64,000 nt of DNA, taken from NCBI GenBank assembly GCA_026874595.1, contig CM049313.1, positions 63,740,159 through 63,804,158 on the forward strand. Direction: 5' to 3'. Below, piece after piece: positions 13,103 through 26,869 of the stretch (its first letter is position 1; each line of letters starts with the position of its first letter). The notes beneath the pieces were generated by a model, which was given only the letters and a program-made list of their open reading frames with translations, was not told where the DNA came from and did not search any database. The stretch comes from Sipunculus nudus (Eukaryota > Annelida > Sipuncula > Golfingiida > Sipunculidae). A program made the translations under genes and the position numbers.

Positions 13103-13296
13103 ATCAGCCGATTTTTCGGTTCCGTCATCACATCTAACGAATTTTCCGGCTCCATAAAAATCGGCCGGAAAATCCTATTATGCAGCCGATTTTGCCTGCC
13201 GGATTTTAAAAAAAATCCGGTCGACAGCACCCTCACATCTACCGATCCTACCGATCTTTCCGGCCGGCGAAATATCGGTCGGAAAAATCGGTTGAT
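13103..13296. repeat. GC-richer palindromic unit
   Basis: The ends are inverted copies (ATCAGCCGATTTTT against AAAAATCGGTTGAT). Internally CGGCCGGAAAATC-like motifs recur in both orientations, with a perfect small hairpin CCGGATTTT...AAAATCCGG near 13199. This suggests a short inverted-repeat element. The open frames across it have no recognisable domain. Confidence 0.45.
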
Positions 13297-13529
13297 GGGA
13301 AGCCGGCTAAATAGTGTTGGTGAACAAAACGCAAACCCACAGCTACACGAACACCGTTCGAGTGACCTAACCGCCACAAGTGTGCTAAAGTTGACTATTT
13401 TCCACTCTTGGACTGGAAGGGGTCCAGAGATTCTGGAGCCAGAGAAGTTTCCCTGAAGGGCACTGATATCATGGGTGGGCTAATGATAATAACTTTGGGT
13501 TAAGTTTACTCAGTGTTGCAGGGCTTGCT

Positions 13530-14110
13530 TTTAGCTCAGTTGACTTTCAATCATGCTGAGCTATAGCGCTCACCCTTTGTCCTTCGTCCGCTCGTCTTAG
13601 CGGTCTTCCAATAAGCGGGGCACAAATCATAAGCGTTTGATCTAGAAACTTCTAACTGGACTTCGATGGGGGTCCTTGAAAGTTCTCCTTATATTTTTAA
13701 TTAGGTAACCATAAGTTATGGGGCATGCTTTGGCATCCCAGAAAGAATTTGAAATTTTGACACAAAACTCATGTATCTCAATAATTATTGCATGGATTGT
13801 CATGAATCTTGTATTTAATATTGATTATGGACAATTTCATCAGTTCCTAAAGATTGATGGAGCCACCTGTATTTCCAAATTTTATGCAATATCCCTCTTA
13901 TTTTTAAACAATTAGATTAGAGTATCGTCCGTTAATTAGGCACAGGTCGTAACCGTTGGACCTAGAAACTTCTTACATAAAGAGGTCTTCAAGAGTTTTC
14001 CTGTGAATTCTGAAATAAGATCACTATGACTACATGTAGTAGTTATCACTTAATCAGTTTCATGAGTCCCTAAAGACTGGTAGGGCAACCTGTATCTTTT
14101 CAAAATTTTA
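13530..14110 (+). mobile_element. AGCTCA-headed repeat fragment
   Basis: Head TTTAGCTCAGTTGAC...GAGCTATAGCGCTCA, then GGGGCACAAATCATAA and ACTTCTAACTGGA segments, as at 8.1 kb. A second CACAGGTCGTAACCG segment near 13940 suggests internal duplication. No recognisable 3' end. Confidence 0.65.
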
Positions 14111-14867
14111 CAGATGGATTTACCATTATGCTGAATTATAATGAAATCTTTATTTTTTTGCACAAGGTAGTTGTTGGTAGAAAGTACACGAACATATAAC
14201 GGCTTATATGAATGAATGTAGGTAATAGCATATCATTTTTTGGTCGTACGGCTGTGTAAAACATGGGTTAAGTCCAGAATTTTCTATCAGACTTTATATA
14301 TCATTTTGGAGTGACTAAACTGGCGCTAGTCTTCATCATACTAACGGTACCTCTAGTCCAGCCCAGCCTCTGTTGTTTTTTCGGTTCACATGTACTTTTA
14401 ACTGACTGATAACTGTAACATATCTTCAGTCAAGCATAAAGAAAGAATTTAGATGAGGAAAACAGCGATTCTGTGAAATATCGTGCTACACAAAACCACG
14501 GTTTAAACCTTGATGCATTGTCCTAAAGACAATGTGAATACGTATTCCACGGAAGGTTAGTTATCTGAGGGGCATAGACTAAGGCCCCGATGTGCCGTCA
14601 TTGCTACGAGAATGATTTTAACGGAGCAATGCATATTTTCTAATTCGCTCCTGAAATAAAATATCATAATATTATTGAGTTCTAACATTTGTAGTCACAT
14701 ATTTCAATGGCTGTTAAAGCGAAAATGAACAATGGTATAGTTGTTCATGCTGTTAATCTGTTGCTCTTTTATCAGTTTAAACTGTAGTTTGAAAGCGAAT
14801 ATGATATTTGACCTTTTTGTTTAAGTTTATATTGTTGGGCAATCTGAACTGGTTGGGGCAAGGTTTT
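14111..14867. other. No gene recognised
   Basis: Mixed-composition sequence without repeats or motifs that I can assign. Confidence 0.4.
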
Positions 14868-15653
14868 GTACCTGTACCTGTACCTAGGTATACATTTCAG
14901 AGTACCTGTACCTGTATCTGTACCTGCCGGTCATGAGTAGAAAGTACCTTGTACCTGTACCTGTACCTGGAACTAAAAGTACCTGTACCTTGTACAAGTT
15001 ACTCCAAGTACATTTTTATATTTTCAGTTTTTTTTTCTTTTTAGTTTTAAATTTGGTTACCTGTAGTGTAAAATAAAAAGCAAGCCATCAGGGTAATAAC
15101 CTGCTCATGAATTGAATTGTTTGTGAATGTATGGTGTCATACTGTACTTGGTGCACTTAATGGACATTCAGTACACTTGAATATCATGTTTGTCAATGGA
15201 TGGTGTTATACTGTGCTTGGTGCACTTAATGAACTTTTAGTACACAAATATCATGTTTGTGAAGTATGGTGTCATACTGTACTTGGTGTACTTAATGGAC
15301 TTTCAGTAGACTTGAATATCATGTTTGTGAATGCATGGTGTCATACTCTATTTGGGGCACTTAATGGACTTTTAACACTTGCATATAGTGTTTTTGAATA
15401 TATGGTGCCATACAGATAATAAGTTCTAAAACAATATACTTAAGCAAATGACTTCAATATTGTTTGATAGAAAAAATGCATGTTAACTTGCATATACTTG
15501 AATTTATGTCGCTATTATTATCCATAAAAACGTCTATAAAGTGATCCTAAAATTAATCTACCTGTACCTGTGCCTAGGTACTTTCTAAAGTACCTGTACC
15601 TATACCTGGCCAATTCACAAGTACCTGTACCTGGGTACTTTTACTTGTACCTG
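14868..15653 (+). repeat. Compound repeat: TACCTG arrays flanking a 70-bp tandem repeat
   Basis: Imperfect TACCTG hexamers at 14868-14996 and again, same orientation, at 15558-15653. Between them, 15117-15420 holds about 4.5 units of roughly 65-72 bp containing TATGGTGTCATACTGT and TTGGTGCACTTAATGG. The open frame over the tandem units is a repeat artefact. Confidence 0.7.
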
Positions 15654-16554
15654 GCCCCATCCCTGATCCTGAACCTTTTCCTAGGTCTGATCTGTCAAAT
15701 TTCTCGACGCATGTCTGTAGGTATATTCAACAGAACGTGTTTTACAGTGTTTTTACTGCAGAAAAACATCTATCCTGTGTAAATAAATAAAGAAGACTAT
15801 CAATCCCTGATATTTGCATATTAGTTTCATTAACTTCAGAAAATTGAGAGTCATCGGAAAAATTTGGATTGGTCAGTTTATGAAACATGAACTATTAGAG
15901 CCCGGTCATAACGTAATCTGCTTGGAAATATTAAAATATATCTGCCGGAGGAAAGGTATATTATATAATCAGGTTGTCCAGAACTGGTATTTTTTTGTGA
16001 TGCAGACGTGGTATCATGGTTGCCCGGTGCTTATATTTGGTGGTATATTATATTAAGTTTGCCTGCTTTTATGTTGACTGTATCGCCTGCAAGCTGCCTG
16101 CGTCATGTAACCCGTGCGAGCCATGCTTGCGTGTGTTCATGCGGTCATAAATTCAACAAACACGCCGGCAGGTTTACCAACGTTTTGGGTTAAAACGGAA
16201 CTTTTCTCGCTCATGTTTGGTATTGTTAGAAGGTTAACAATAAATGCTAAAGATTGGTTTGGTGTATGTTGATTGACAGTGTATTTGTAGGCCATGAAGC
16301 GTCAGAAATGACGAAAATATTTGCATCTTCATAAGGCCTTATAATGCGTTCCTCAGACTTATATGTTGTGACACTCTGGCGCCAGTGATCTGGTCGTAAT
16401 AAAGGGTCGATATGACGCTAATGTGAATGATGCCTACCCTACGCGCAATAATCCACAGCTCACCGCGTATCAACAACTTGCATGCAAAGGCCGTCATTGC
16501 ATGTAAATGTCATAAAAAGTAATCTTATATCTTAGATAATATTCATTCATTCTT
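15654..16554. other. No gene recognised
   Basis: Two short open frames (15814-16056 and 16008-16193) lack recognisable domains and splice context. No assigned repeats. Confidence 0.4.
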
Positions 16555-16639
16555 CTTTTTCTCATCAAGCAAGAAAAATCAGTCTTGAATATACAAATTT
16601 TATTACTAGTGAACCGAACATCTACCTTTATTTGTAAAT

Positions 16640-18235
16640 TGTTAAACAGTAACAATAATAAGATTAAATTGATATTTGGCACATTGTTAAAATATAACAA
16701 CATAAGGATTAAGACCAGTGTAACAATGAAAGAATATATAAAGAAAACAAGAAATTTGGTAATATTAACAATTACATGTGGATTTACAAATTTAAGAATA
16801 AAACAATATTTGGCGCTCTACTAAACAGAAACAATAAAAGATCAAAACACGCTATGAAAGAATAAAAAAAGAATATACACATTACTTACAAGAAACAATA
16901 AATGTAATACAGCTTATAATTGGCACAATGCTAACAAGAAACAATAAATAGAATACAGATAATATTTGGCACAATGCTAACAAGAAACAAACAACTGAAT
17001 ACAGATAATATTTGGCACAATGCTAACAAGAAACAATAAATATAATACAGATAATATTTGGCACAATGCTAACAAGATATATTAATAAAATTCAGATTAA
17101 ATTTGGCACAATGCTAACACGAAACAATAATATAATACAAATAATATTTGGCAAAAGGTGAACAAGATCAAAATTAAATAAATAAAAATATATTTGGCAC
17201 AATGCTAACAAATAGCAATAAACAGAATAAAAAAAATAATTGGCACAATGCCAATAAATAACAATTAACAGAATAAAAATAAAATTTGGCACAATGCTAA
17301 CAATTAACAAAAAAATGGAATATAAATAAAATTTGGAACAATGCGAACAAGTAACAATAAAAAGGTATAAGGATTGTATTTTGCAAAATGCTATCATTTA
17401 ACATTGAATAGAATAAAATTTATATTTTACACAATGTGAATAAGTAACAAAAATATCAAATAAAAATAATATTTGGAACAATGCTGAAGAGTAACCACCA
17501 ATAGAATAAGAAAATATTTGACACAATGCTAACAAGTAACAATGGAAGAATAAAAAATAATATTTGGCACAATGCTAACAAGTAAAAATGAAAAAAAAAA
17601 TATCTGGCACAAAGCTATAAAGTAACAATGAAAAAAATAAAGATTACATTAGAAACAATGCTAACAAGTAACAATATAAGGAAAAAAATAATATTTTCAC
17701 AATGCTAAAAAAGTAACAATGAATAGAATAAAAATAACATTTCTTACAATAATACCAAGTAACAATAGAAAGAATGAAAAACAATATTTTGCACAATGCA
17801 AACAAGTAACGATTAATAGAATAAATATTAATTTGGCACAATGCTATCAAGTAACAATAAAAAGAATAAAAAATAAATATTTGGCACAAAAATAACAAGA
17901 AACAATGAAAGAATAAAAAATAACATTTTGCACAACGCTAACAAGTAACGAATAATAAAATAAAATAAAATTTGGCACATTGTCAACAATTAACAAAAAA
18001 TATAATAAAATGTTAAATTTGGCACAATGCTTACAAGTAAAAATGAAAAGAATAAAAAATAATATTTGGCACAATGCTAACAAGTAACGATAAATAGAAT
18101 AAAAAATGGCACAATGCTTAAAAGTAACGATAAATAAAAAAAATAATATTTTGCATAATGCTAACAAGTAACAATGAATAGAATAATAGAATATTTGGCA
18201 CAATGCAAACAAGAAGTGATATAACAAATAAAATC
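16640..18235 (+). repeat. Left-type 46-bp minisatellite array (copy 2)
   Basis: Roughly 35 imperfect units containing AATATTTGGCACAATGCTAA, then CAAGTAACAATAAA and an A-rich spacer. Units vary in length through A-tract changes. The reverse-strand frames with repeated LLALCQI-like strings are translations of this array, not genes. Confidence 0.9.
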
Positions 18236-18731
18236 GATGTGCGCTACAATTAATATCGCGAACGCTCAAGGGATGTTTTTTTTTATATGTAAAAGAATGC
18301 TGAAGTGTCTACTTTATCGCTACTTGCTAAATTGTAATTGCCTATAAATAAAGGGACAGATGTAAATAATGTTTGTACATCAAAATATATACAAAGGATT
18401 CTATTAAATAAACTTTTAAAGATCTTCTTTGAAAGGAAAAAAAGGAATAAAATTCTGGAATATGAATATAAAAAGATGTTTATATTCAATTTATGTGATT
18501 TTGTTCTCGGGAAAATGACCATTTTTTCGTTATCTTCAACAGCTAAACCAGTTTTTCATAAACATGTCACAGTTATTATACCGTATATAACTGGTAGAAG
18601 TTTCATGACGTGGAGAATCATGTCGCAGGCGCTCCGAACCTCAAGACTCGTTTGGTCTGTGCTTGGTCTTTTAGTTGATTTGCATAACATGCCCTGCTAT
18701 TCAGATGCAAGCACGAGCCCCCCCCCCCCCC

Positions 18732-18766
<35 letters not shown>

Positions 18767-19536
18767 TTCGACACGTTGAAAAGATCGCATATAGTTATTT
18801 GCATATACCAACGCTGCAGCGTCATAAATGCTAGGTTAGTATATCCAATTCACTGAAATTTGAGGTCCCCCGACAGTCCGACCTACAGGAGTTTTACTGT
18901 ATATACGATCGTCATCTGTCCACGGCATTGTTGTTATGACGTGTGTCTGTAAGTTGTGGTTGTGATTTAATTTTTCCGGAAAAAAGTTGCGACCATTCGC
19001 CTCCTCTGTGATTATGGGATCTGTAAAAAAGAAGAAATTCCACGTCAAAATTAAGGCGGGAAATATACATATAAGCTAAACATATTTTAATTATTATCAA
19101 GACATACATCAGTTTTGTCATTAACATTAATAGTCATAATATTTATAAAAAAAGGAACGTTCGTTACTACATAAATACTTATTTCTAGTATTATATTCCC
19201 ATGCAGATTGATGTGTGCCCTTTTACTGTGGGCGTGAACGGATTAGAATAAATGCATTTTCATATCACAATAAAAGACCTTACCTTTCTGGTTTTAGTTT
19301 ATGCTTCTGGGGTGTCAGTTGTCACATTACGTTGATGTTGTACAGGCGAGTCTCAGGGAATTTCTAAGTTCGTCTCCCAATGTCAATTACTTGTGTTGTC
19401 TGCTCTTAAACTAGGAAGACTTCCGTTGTGTTGTTCCTGTTGACGTAATATTAGCCCTGCTGGTACACAACTGACGTTTGACGAAAGTAGCTGGTATTTA
19501 TATACCTATATCAGAAAGTTCGGTAGGGAACATGTT
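18236..19536 (+). other. Left unique arm of copy 2
   Basis: Matches copy 3 in collinear islands: TATAACTGGTAGAAG (18587) with GTATTACTGGTAGAG (29250); CATTCGCCTCCTCTGTGATT (about 18993) with CATACGCCTCGTCTGTGATT (about 29442); and the block from TCTTAAACTAGGAAGA (19405) with the same string at 29851. A poly-C/poly-A tract at 18718-18764 is absent from copy 3. No gene. Confidence 0.65.
18718..18764. repeat. Poly-C then poly-A tract
   Basis: About 15 C followed by about 32 A. Confidence 0.95.
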
Positions 19537-19640
19537 TGACACGTAATCACATAAAAACACGTCTCGGCTGAATGATTATACGGGAACAAGCCACAACGTG
19601 GCCTGATTAACGTTCGTCATGCTCGAATGAACTCACACAG
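19537..19640 (+). repeat. Conserved subterminal block, left orientation (copy 2)
   Basis: GACACGTAATCACATAAAAA, CGTCTCGGCTGA, ACAAGCC and GATTAACGTTCGTCATGC in order. Homology with copy 3 continues about 150 bases into the core (ACCTATACTACATGGTGC against ACCTATACTATTTGGTGC). Confidence 0.75.
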
Positions 19641-20447
19641 GTAACATCTATTCGTACCTATACTACATGGTGCAGGTCTCTAATTAATGCTGCATGACAA
19701 AGTCTATGTAATTTCCCTGGTAAAGAATTGAAATAATTATCTGGATTTGTTTTGTAATAAATAATCGTATACCATTTACAAGTCTTAGAACCATTCACTT
19801 ATAAACCTCCTGATCCTTCCATTAATGTAAAATTCGATGTACTTCATATTGATTGAGTCACAACTACATGATTCAGACATAAGCTGTTATCGTTATACTG
19901 TAGGAATATTTCTTTAGCTGATTAAGTATTTAAACTAGGGAAAACCATGAGAGGGCCGGACAAGAAGGGGATCGAGTGAGTCCGGACCCCCCCCCTTTTT
20001 TTATTCACCGCAACCTTTTCTAAGGCTTAAGCGCAATTTTTGCGGTCTGGACCCTCCCTTTTTAGGGTTTGTCATAAGTCCTCCTAGTTTGGACTTGAAA
20101 GAATTGAACAGTTGAGCATTCATTGATTTAAAAAAGGAACCACAAACATCCAATGATTTCATTTTTCTACTATTTTCATATATTGTTATAATTACACACA
20201 CACACTTCCAGATCTACCAAATCTTGATCAATTTAAAAATAACTCAAGACCCACCTTTCCACGAAATATAGATATATAATACAAACAGACAAGCAAAGAG
20301 ACAGGAAGGTGGACAGTTAGCGGGTACAGTCTTCGTGAAACTCAGTTGGAAAGTTAAAAAAGGCGAAATGAAATTAATCCAACAAAAGTAAAAAATAAAT
20401 GTGATAATGCAAAGTAATCCTTCGATTCAGATGAGGTAATCTTCCAC

Positions 20448-20512
<65 letters not shown>

Positions 20513-20984
20513 GTGTGTACCCTGATTCTTCAGGGTTTTGGAAGCGCCATTTCGGCCCTCTGAGTTTAGAGAGTATACGACAAGCGTACTGGCTACAAGC
20601 CCAGTATAAATGTCTATGCTTAGTTTAGTTGTTACGGCTCGGTTTATGGTTTCTGGGCGTGTCTGTTTGCATGTACGTCTGTTTAAAGAAAAACGCGAAT
20701 AGTTATCTTTACTGTAATCTTTCTGCTGGACCCTCTGTCTTAAACATCAAAACGCATTTAAATGCACTCATGTAAATGTATATCTTGTGTAAAGAAATAG
20801 TTGATCAAAGTTTTTAGATGATCTATGAGGTTTTTAAATCAATAACTTTTTATGTTATTCTTGGAGGTAAGATCCCTCTTAGTGCTATTAATGATCTCAT
20901 TAAAAGAAACCCGCCCAAGTATCTTATTAGTATTCGTTAAGCAAATTACGGTACCACACACAGTAAAGGTGATATTAAGATATG
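19641..20984. other. Core of copy 2, no gene
   Basis: The left 150 bases resemble the copy 3 core. The rest contains a TA/CA microsatellite (20447-20517) and no recognised coding sequence, so the element would be non-autonomous. Confidence 0.5.
20447..20517. repeat. (TA)n(CA)n(TA)n microsatellite
   Basis: A CA run embedded between TA runs. Confidence 0.9.
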
Positions 20985-21092
20985 TCACCGTTCATGATCG
21001 CCCAAGCGTAACGAATACTAACCTGACCAAGTTATAGCCTATCTGTCCTATCGTAACCAACCGACCGTGACGGGTTTTCATGTGATAACATG
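20985..21092 (-). repeat. Conserved subterminal block, inverted (copy 2)
   Basis: CGTAACGAATACTAACCTGAC, CCGACCGTGACGGG and TTTTCATGTGATAACATGTC in order, inverted relative to the block at 19537 and parallel to 33640. Confidence 0.75.
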
Positions 21093-22980
21093 TCGACCCC
21101 CAGCAGTTACGACAAATACTCCGATATGGAGATTTATAACCACATAGCAAATAAAAAAATTGTCAGCCGCCACAAAACAGATATGGTTTGGTGTCTTCAT
21201 AATGTGATAGCGGAGACAGTTCTAAACATGTAGGGATCGACATCAGCATGTGGATTTTTTTCAGATTAAAAAAAAAAAAAAATGGCAAGTTTTCATTATA
21301 TGTTTTCATATTATTTTTAGTGTTATATTCAATCTGATATAACTATAACACGTGAAAGGAATATAGGAAAAAGAAACGAACTTTGAATCACTGTTTTTTA
21401 TGATTTAATGCACGTTCATCTTAGGGCATTTTTTTATTTTTAGAAGGTATGTTTCTTTTATAAACTTCATATGATAGTAACAGTCTCTATATTAGCGAAT
21501 GATAAAAATTATCATATTATCTAAAATCTGTATTTAATTAAATATCACTTATCACTGTGATAAACAAAGTGAAATAAGTGTAAATATGAACGCTTATCAC
21601 CGGCATCAGTGCTTTATCAAAGATGGCAATCAAATTGACAGTGATTGTACAAATCTCACAAAATCATAAAAAACACGTCATTTAATACTTACAACACTTC
21701 ATTATTTTGTCAGATATACTAATGAACGATTGTGGTTACCTTTCAGGTAAACAAATTGTTGAAAAGGCGTATGACGGCAAATTTTGGAATGAATATTCTT
21801 ACGTGTATTGTTTTGTGAAGGGCTACAACCGCAGATGAAGGAATCCCCTGCAAGATAGCCAAGTTCATGCATGCAGAGTACTCGAAAAAATAAACTGGAG
21901 AATATGGGAATGAGGTCTCGCTTTGTAGGGGCATCTTCTTAATAGGTGCCCATTTACCTACCTTTTGAAAAACATTAAAGTGATTTCTGACTTCCGGTGT
22001 GTGTATATTAATGAACTTAGGGTAGTTTTGGTTGTGAAAAGTTCTTATAACGCCTTCGTAGAGGATGTTTGAACTTGTTTATCAACAACATGTTTGTAAA
22101 CACAGCAATGTTGACAAATGGGAAGAACATGAAACCTAAGGTGGAAGGTTGCTTATATGCGGAGGCAGAAAGGTTACTTGTTGCAAAATGTCATTTGCAA
22201 AGCTCTGGCTTATCTGACTTGCTGCCAGATGCCCTTGTTGAATTTGTTATGATTATTTTGGCGGGCTCCAACATATCATTAACAGGTTGATATACAAAAA
22301 ACAAGCAGCCTGTGTGCGGTGATATCTACCTTTTCTGGCAATTTGTTATAGAAGCTCTAAGGGATTACCTTTAGTTTGTACAAGTCATATGGGTGATTGG
22401 GTCCCTTTAATATAAATCAGGAGTGCCAAGAGGATAGGCGCCTCCTTGAACGCCTCCTGGTGGACCGGCGATGAATTGCAACCGAGGGGACAGTGTCGGG
22501 TCGGGTCGGGAGCGTGATCACGAATACAGTCATATATGGCGCCGCCCTATAACAAGGGGTTGTTCAGTTGTGTAATACAATAGTTTTAATTTCCAAAATG
22601 TGTTATGACATGTGTTATGAATTTTTAAAGCCTTTTTCATTCAAAAACTTCATTTCTCGATCATAAAGTAATTCAAGAAAAAAGATAAATAATTCACCAA
22701 TACGTACATTGTTTTTATTTTTAAAGTCTATTTACTCATATTTTTAATATATATCATGTTTATATCTTCTACCAGAATTATTTTACACAGACTTTTATAT
22801 GAAAGGTTGTAATTGCTTCAAGCATCGCTTGTTTACAATGGTTAATTTTAACGTATGAGAATAAACTCGCACTGTTCCTCTGCTGAAACGATTACGTTTA
22901 TCAAATGCACATTGCGCTTTGTCGTGTTTATTAATTCGCTATGGAATACTCTTATATCGCTGTTATTTATCATCAGTTAT
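21093..22980 (-). other. Right unique arm of copy 2
   Basis: Collinear with 33.75-35.09 kb: CAGTCTCTATATTAGCGAATG (about 21481), GCTTATCACCGGCATCAGTG (about 21593), GGTTACCTTTCAGGT (about 21734), AAGGGGTTGTTCAGTTGTGT (about 22554) and TTCAAGCATCGCTTGTTTA (about 22817) all have counterparts in order. About 21770-22460 has no counterpart in copy 3 and looks like an insertion. No gene recognised. Confidence 0.65.
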
Positions 22981-23830
22981 AAATCTCTTTTAAGTTACAA
23001 GTTATTAATGTGTCAATAATTGTTTTTAAACTGTTTATTCTCACAAGTTATATATGTGCCAAATATTGTTCAAATCTGTTTAATGTTAAGAGTTATCGAT
23101 GTGCCAAACACTATCTTAATCTTTTTATTATAACTAGTCATCCATGTGCCAAATATTTGTTTTAATCGTTTTACCGTTACATTTTACTGGTATGCCAAAC
23201 TGGATATAAACTCTCACTGTTATACTGGTTATCGATTTGCCAAACACATATTTGAATATTAATTGGTACGGATGTTCCAAAAGGAGTTTAAATCCTTTCT
23301 CAAGCACGTGTTATCATTATTTATATATATTATATATATTCCTTTTAGTATTTTCAACCTGCTTATAAGGGATATATTAATCACTGAATTTAATTAATAT
23401 TCATTGGTTTAAACAATTACTTTTCTTGATATCGATGTGCCAAATATTGGTTTTAATCGTTTTCTGTTACTTGTTATTGATGTGCCAAACCTTGGTTTAA
23501 ATCTATATTGTTACTTGTTATCGATGTGCCAAAAATTTGTTTCAATATTTCATTGATACTTGTTATAGATGTGTAAAATATTGGTTAAATCGTTTTACGG
23601 TTACTTTTTATCGATGTGTCAAACACATACTTGAATATCAGCTGGTGTGGATGTGATGAAAGGAGTTTAAATCCTTTCTCACGCACCTTGTATCATTATT
23701 TCAGGTATTCGTTTTAGTATTTTTAACTTGCTTATATGCGATTTATTTATATTTGACTTTAATATTCATTGTCTGTATTAATGTGTTAAATATTGTTTCA
23801 AGTTTTATGCTGTTATCTGTTAGCGATGTA
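22981..23830 (-). repeat. Right-type minisatellite with higher-order duplication (copy 2)
   Basis: Diverged units containing TATCGATGTGCCAAATATTG in two clusters (22985-23240 and 23430-23620). Each cluster is followed by the same unrelated segment starting AAAGGAGTTTAAATCCTTTC (23279 and 23658), giving a higher-order unit of about 378 bp. Confidence 0.75.
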
Positions 23831-24097
23831 AAAATAATTAATTTAAAAAAACTTGTTTATTGCTTCTTATTTCTTTTTTTTACATAACTTATAATGCCTT
23901 GTTCTACTTTTTAATGTTCACTTAAAATTCTAATTTATTAAAATTATAAATGTATTGTTTTATAATTTGTAATTGTTATTCTACATGCCAGAAGTTATTT
24001 GTTAGCGGTTTTGCGTCAGAAAGTTTTTCATTTTATCCGTAAGTTGCTATCCATTAAACTAATTGCTTTTCAACATCTAAATTTCGTTTGTTTCAAG
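23831..24097. other. No gene recognised
   Basis: AT-rich spacer between the copy 2 right array and a SINE-like repeat. Confidence 0.4.
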
Positions 24098-24300
24098 AGT
24101 ATGGACCTGGACAGTCTAGTGGTAACAAGCTCGGTTCTCTGCGCTGATGACCCGGGTTCTGTTCGCGGCGTGGCTATTAGAGCGGGTTGTGGTGGCCTAT
24201 AAAAGGTTTTTGGCTTTCTCTGAATCTTCTGTTTATATCCATCTCTAAAGACACCACCGTCTGTACCCTGGGGAGTGCCTAGAGTTAGTAATTTGACTAT
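24098..24300 (+). mobile_element. tRNA-derived SINE
   Basis: The head GACAGTCTAGTGGTAACAAG has an A-box-like TAGTGGTAACAAGC, and the B-box region CCGGGTTCTGTTCGC is a diverged GGTTCGATTCC. It is followed by a non-tRNA body with ACACCACCGTCTGTACCC. There is no intact cloverleaf. Confidence 0.5.
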
Positions 24301-24829
24301 TTGTTCAATCCATGTAAAATAAATAAGGCTTTTATAAAGTATATTTACGGCAAAATCAATGGTATCTTAAGACCTTGCTCCACATTTATAGTCAATCAAT
24401 GCAAATTAACCGTAGTTGTTTATGGCCCCAGATCTTACCAAACAAAATTGACTAATTATTGGGATGGTCGATTTTTTTTTAGATGAACGCTTAGCAGAAT
24501 ATCAGAAAACGATAATTGCGTTGATGGTTGAATTCTGGCCAGTCACATGCTTATTCTGTGCAAAATTACAGGCTGGAAGACAATAAAACAGAAATTATGC
24601 AATAAAATAATTTTGTATCATATGATTTTGATATGTTCCATATTATTAACACCCCCATGAAAATGTTCGCGTCGTATTGGTGGTAAAACATTTTGTCTTT
24701 ATTACTTTGAGGAATAAGTGCCTTCTATACAGTATACACTCCAATGAACCGCACGTATTACAGGCATAGCATGTTATCTTATTTACATTGCCAACCGGCA
24801 AAACAATACTCAACTCCCTGGTAAACTAA
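24301..24829. other. No gene recognised
   Basis: One short frame (24301-24486) has no domain and no splice support. Confidence 0.4.
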
Positions 24830-26510
<1,681 letters not shown>

Positions 26511-26764
26511 TGCATCCCCGCACCCCCTCCATCTCTATAAATCCTGAATGCGTCCCTGATCCAGAAAAAAATTCAGTCAAGTTGCACGATGTGACCGCAA
26601 CGACCAGTCGCGGTGTCAGGAGATCAGAGCTCCGGAGAGTGAATGGAACTTTACTGGTTCCCATTCGATTTTAGGTCGTACGTATCAAAATAATAACTCT
26701 GTTTACACAGAACTATATGCTTTATCGAAATAATCGAAATGAGTAGATTCATATGCGCTTAAAT
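26511..26764. other. Spacer, no gene
   Basis: Unassigned sequence between the AGCTCA repeat and copy 3. Confidence 0.4.
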
Positions 26765-26869
26765 CATAAAGCAAGAAAAATCGATCTTTAAAATATGAAT
26801 TTTATTTCTAGTGAACCGGACACTTAACTTGTTTGCATATTGCTTAAAAAGCTGCAATAATCAACGTAA

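Larger units (their letters stand above)
16555..23830. mobile_element. Large inverted-arm repeat element (copy 2)
   Basis: Left end AAGCAAGAAAAATC...AGTGAACCG is shared with 26770. Then come the left-type 46-bp array (16640-18235), a unique arm (18236-19536), the left subterminal block (19537-19640), a core of about 1.3 kb, the inverted right block (20985-21092), the right arm (21093-22980) and the right-type array (22981-23830). The same order recurs in copy 3. No transposase frame was found, and no target-site duplication could be fixed because the right end is decayed. It resembles Foldback/Galileo elements (long inverted arms built on tandem repeats); paired pearl/Helentron-like elements are the main alternative. 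Confidence 0.55.

Noticed and set aside
15117-15419. 100-residue plus-strand frame with VLGALNG repeats
   Set aside because: It is a translation of a 65-72 bp DNA tandem repeat; no splice or domain support.
18338-18856. 172-residue plus-strand frame
   Set aside because: Runs through a poly-C/poly-A tract, has no recognisable domain, and lies in the repeat arm shared with 29 kb, where the frame is not kept.
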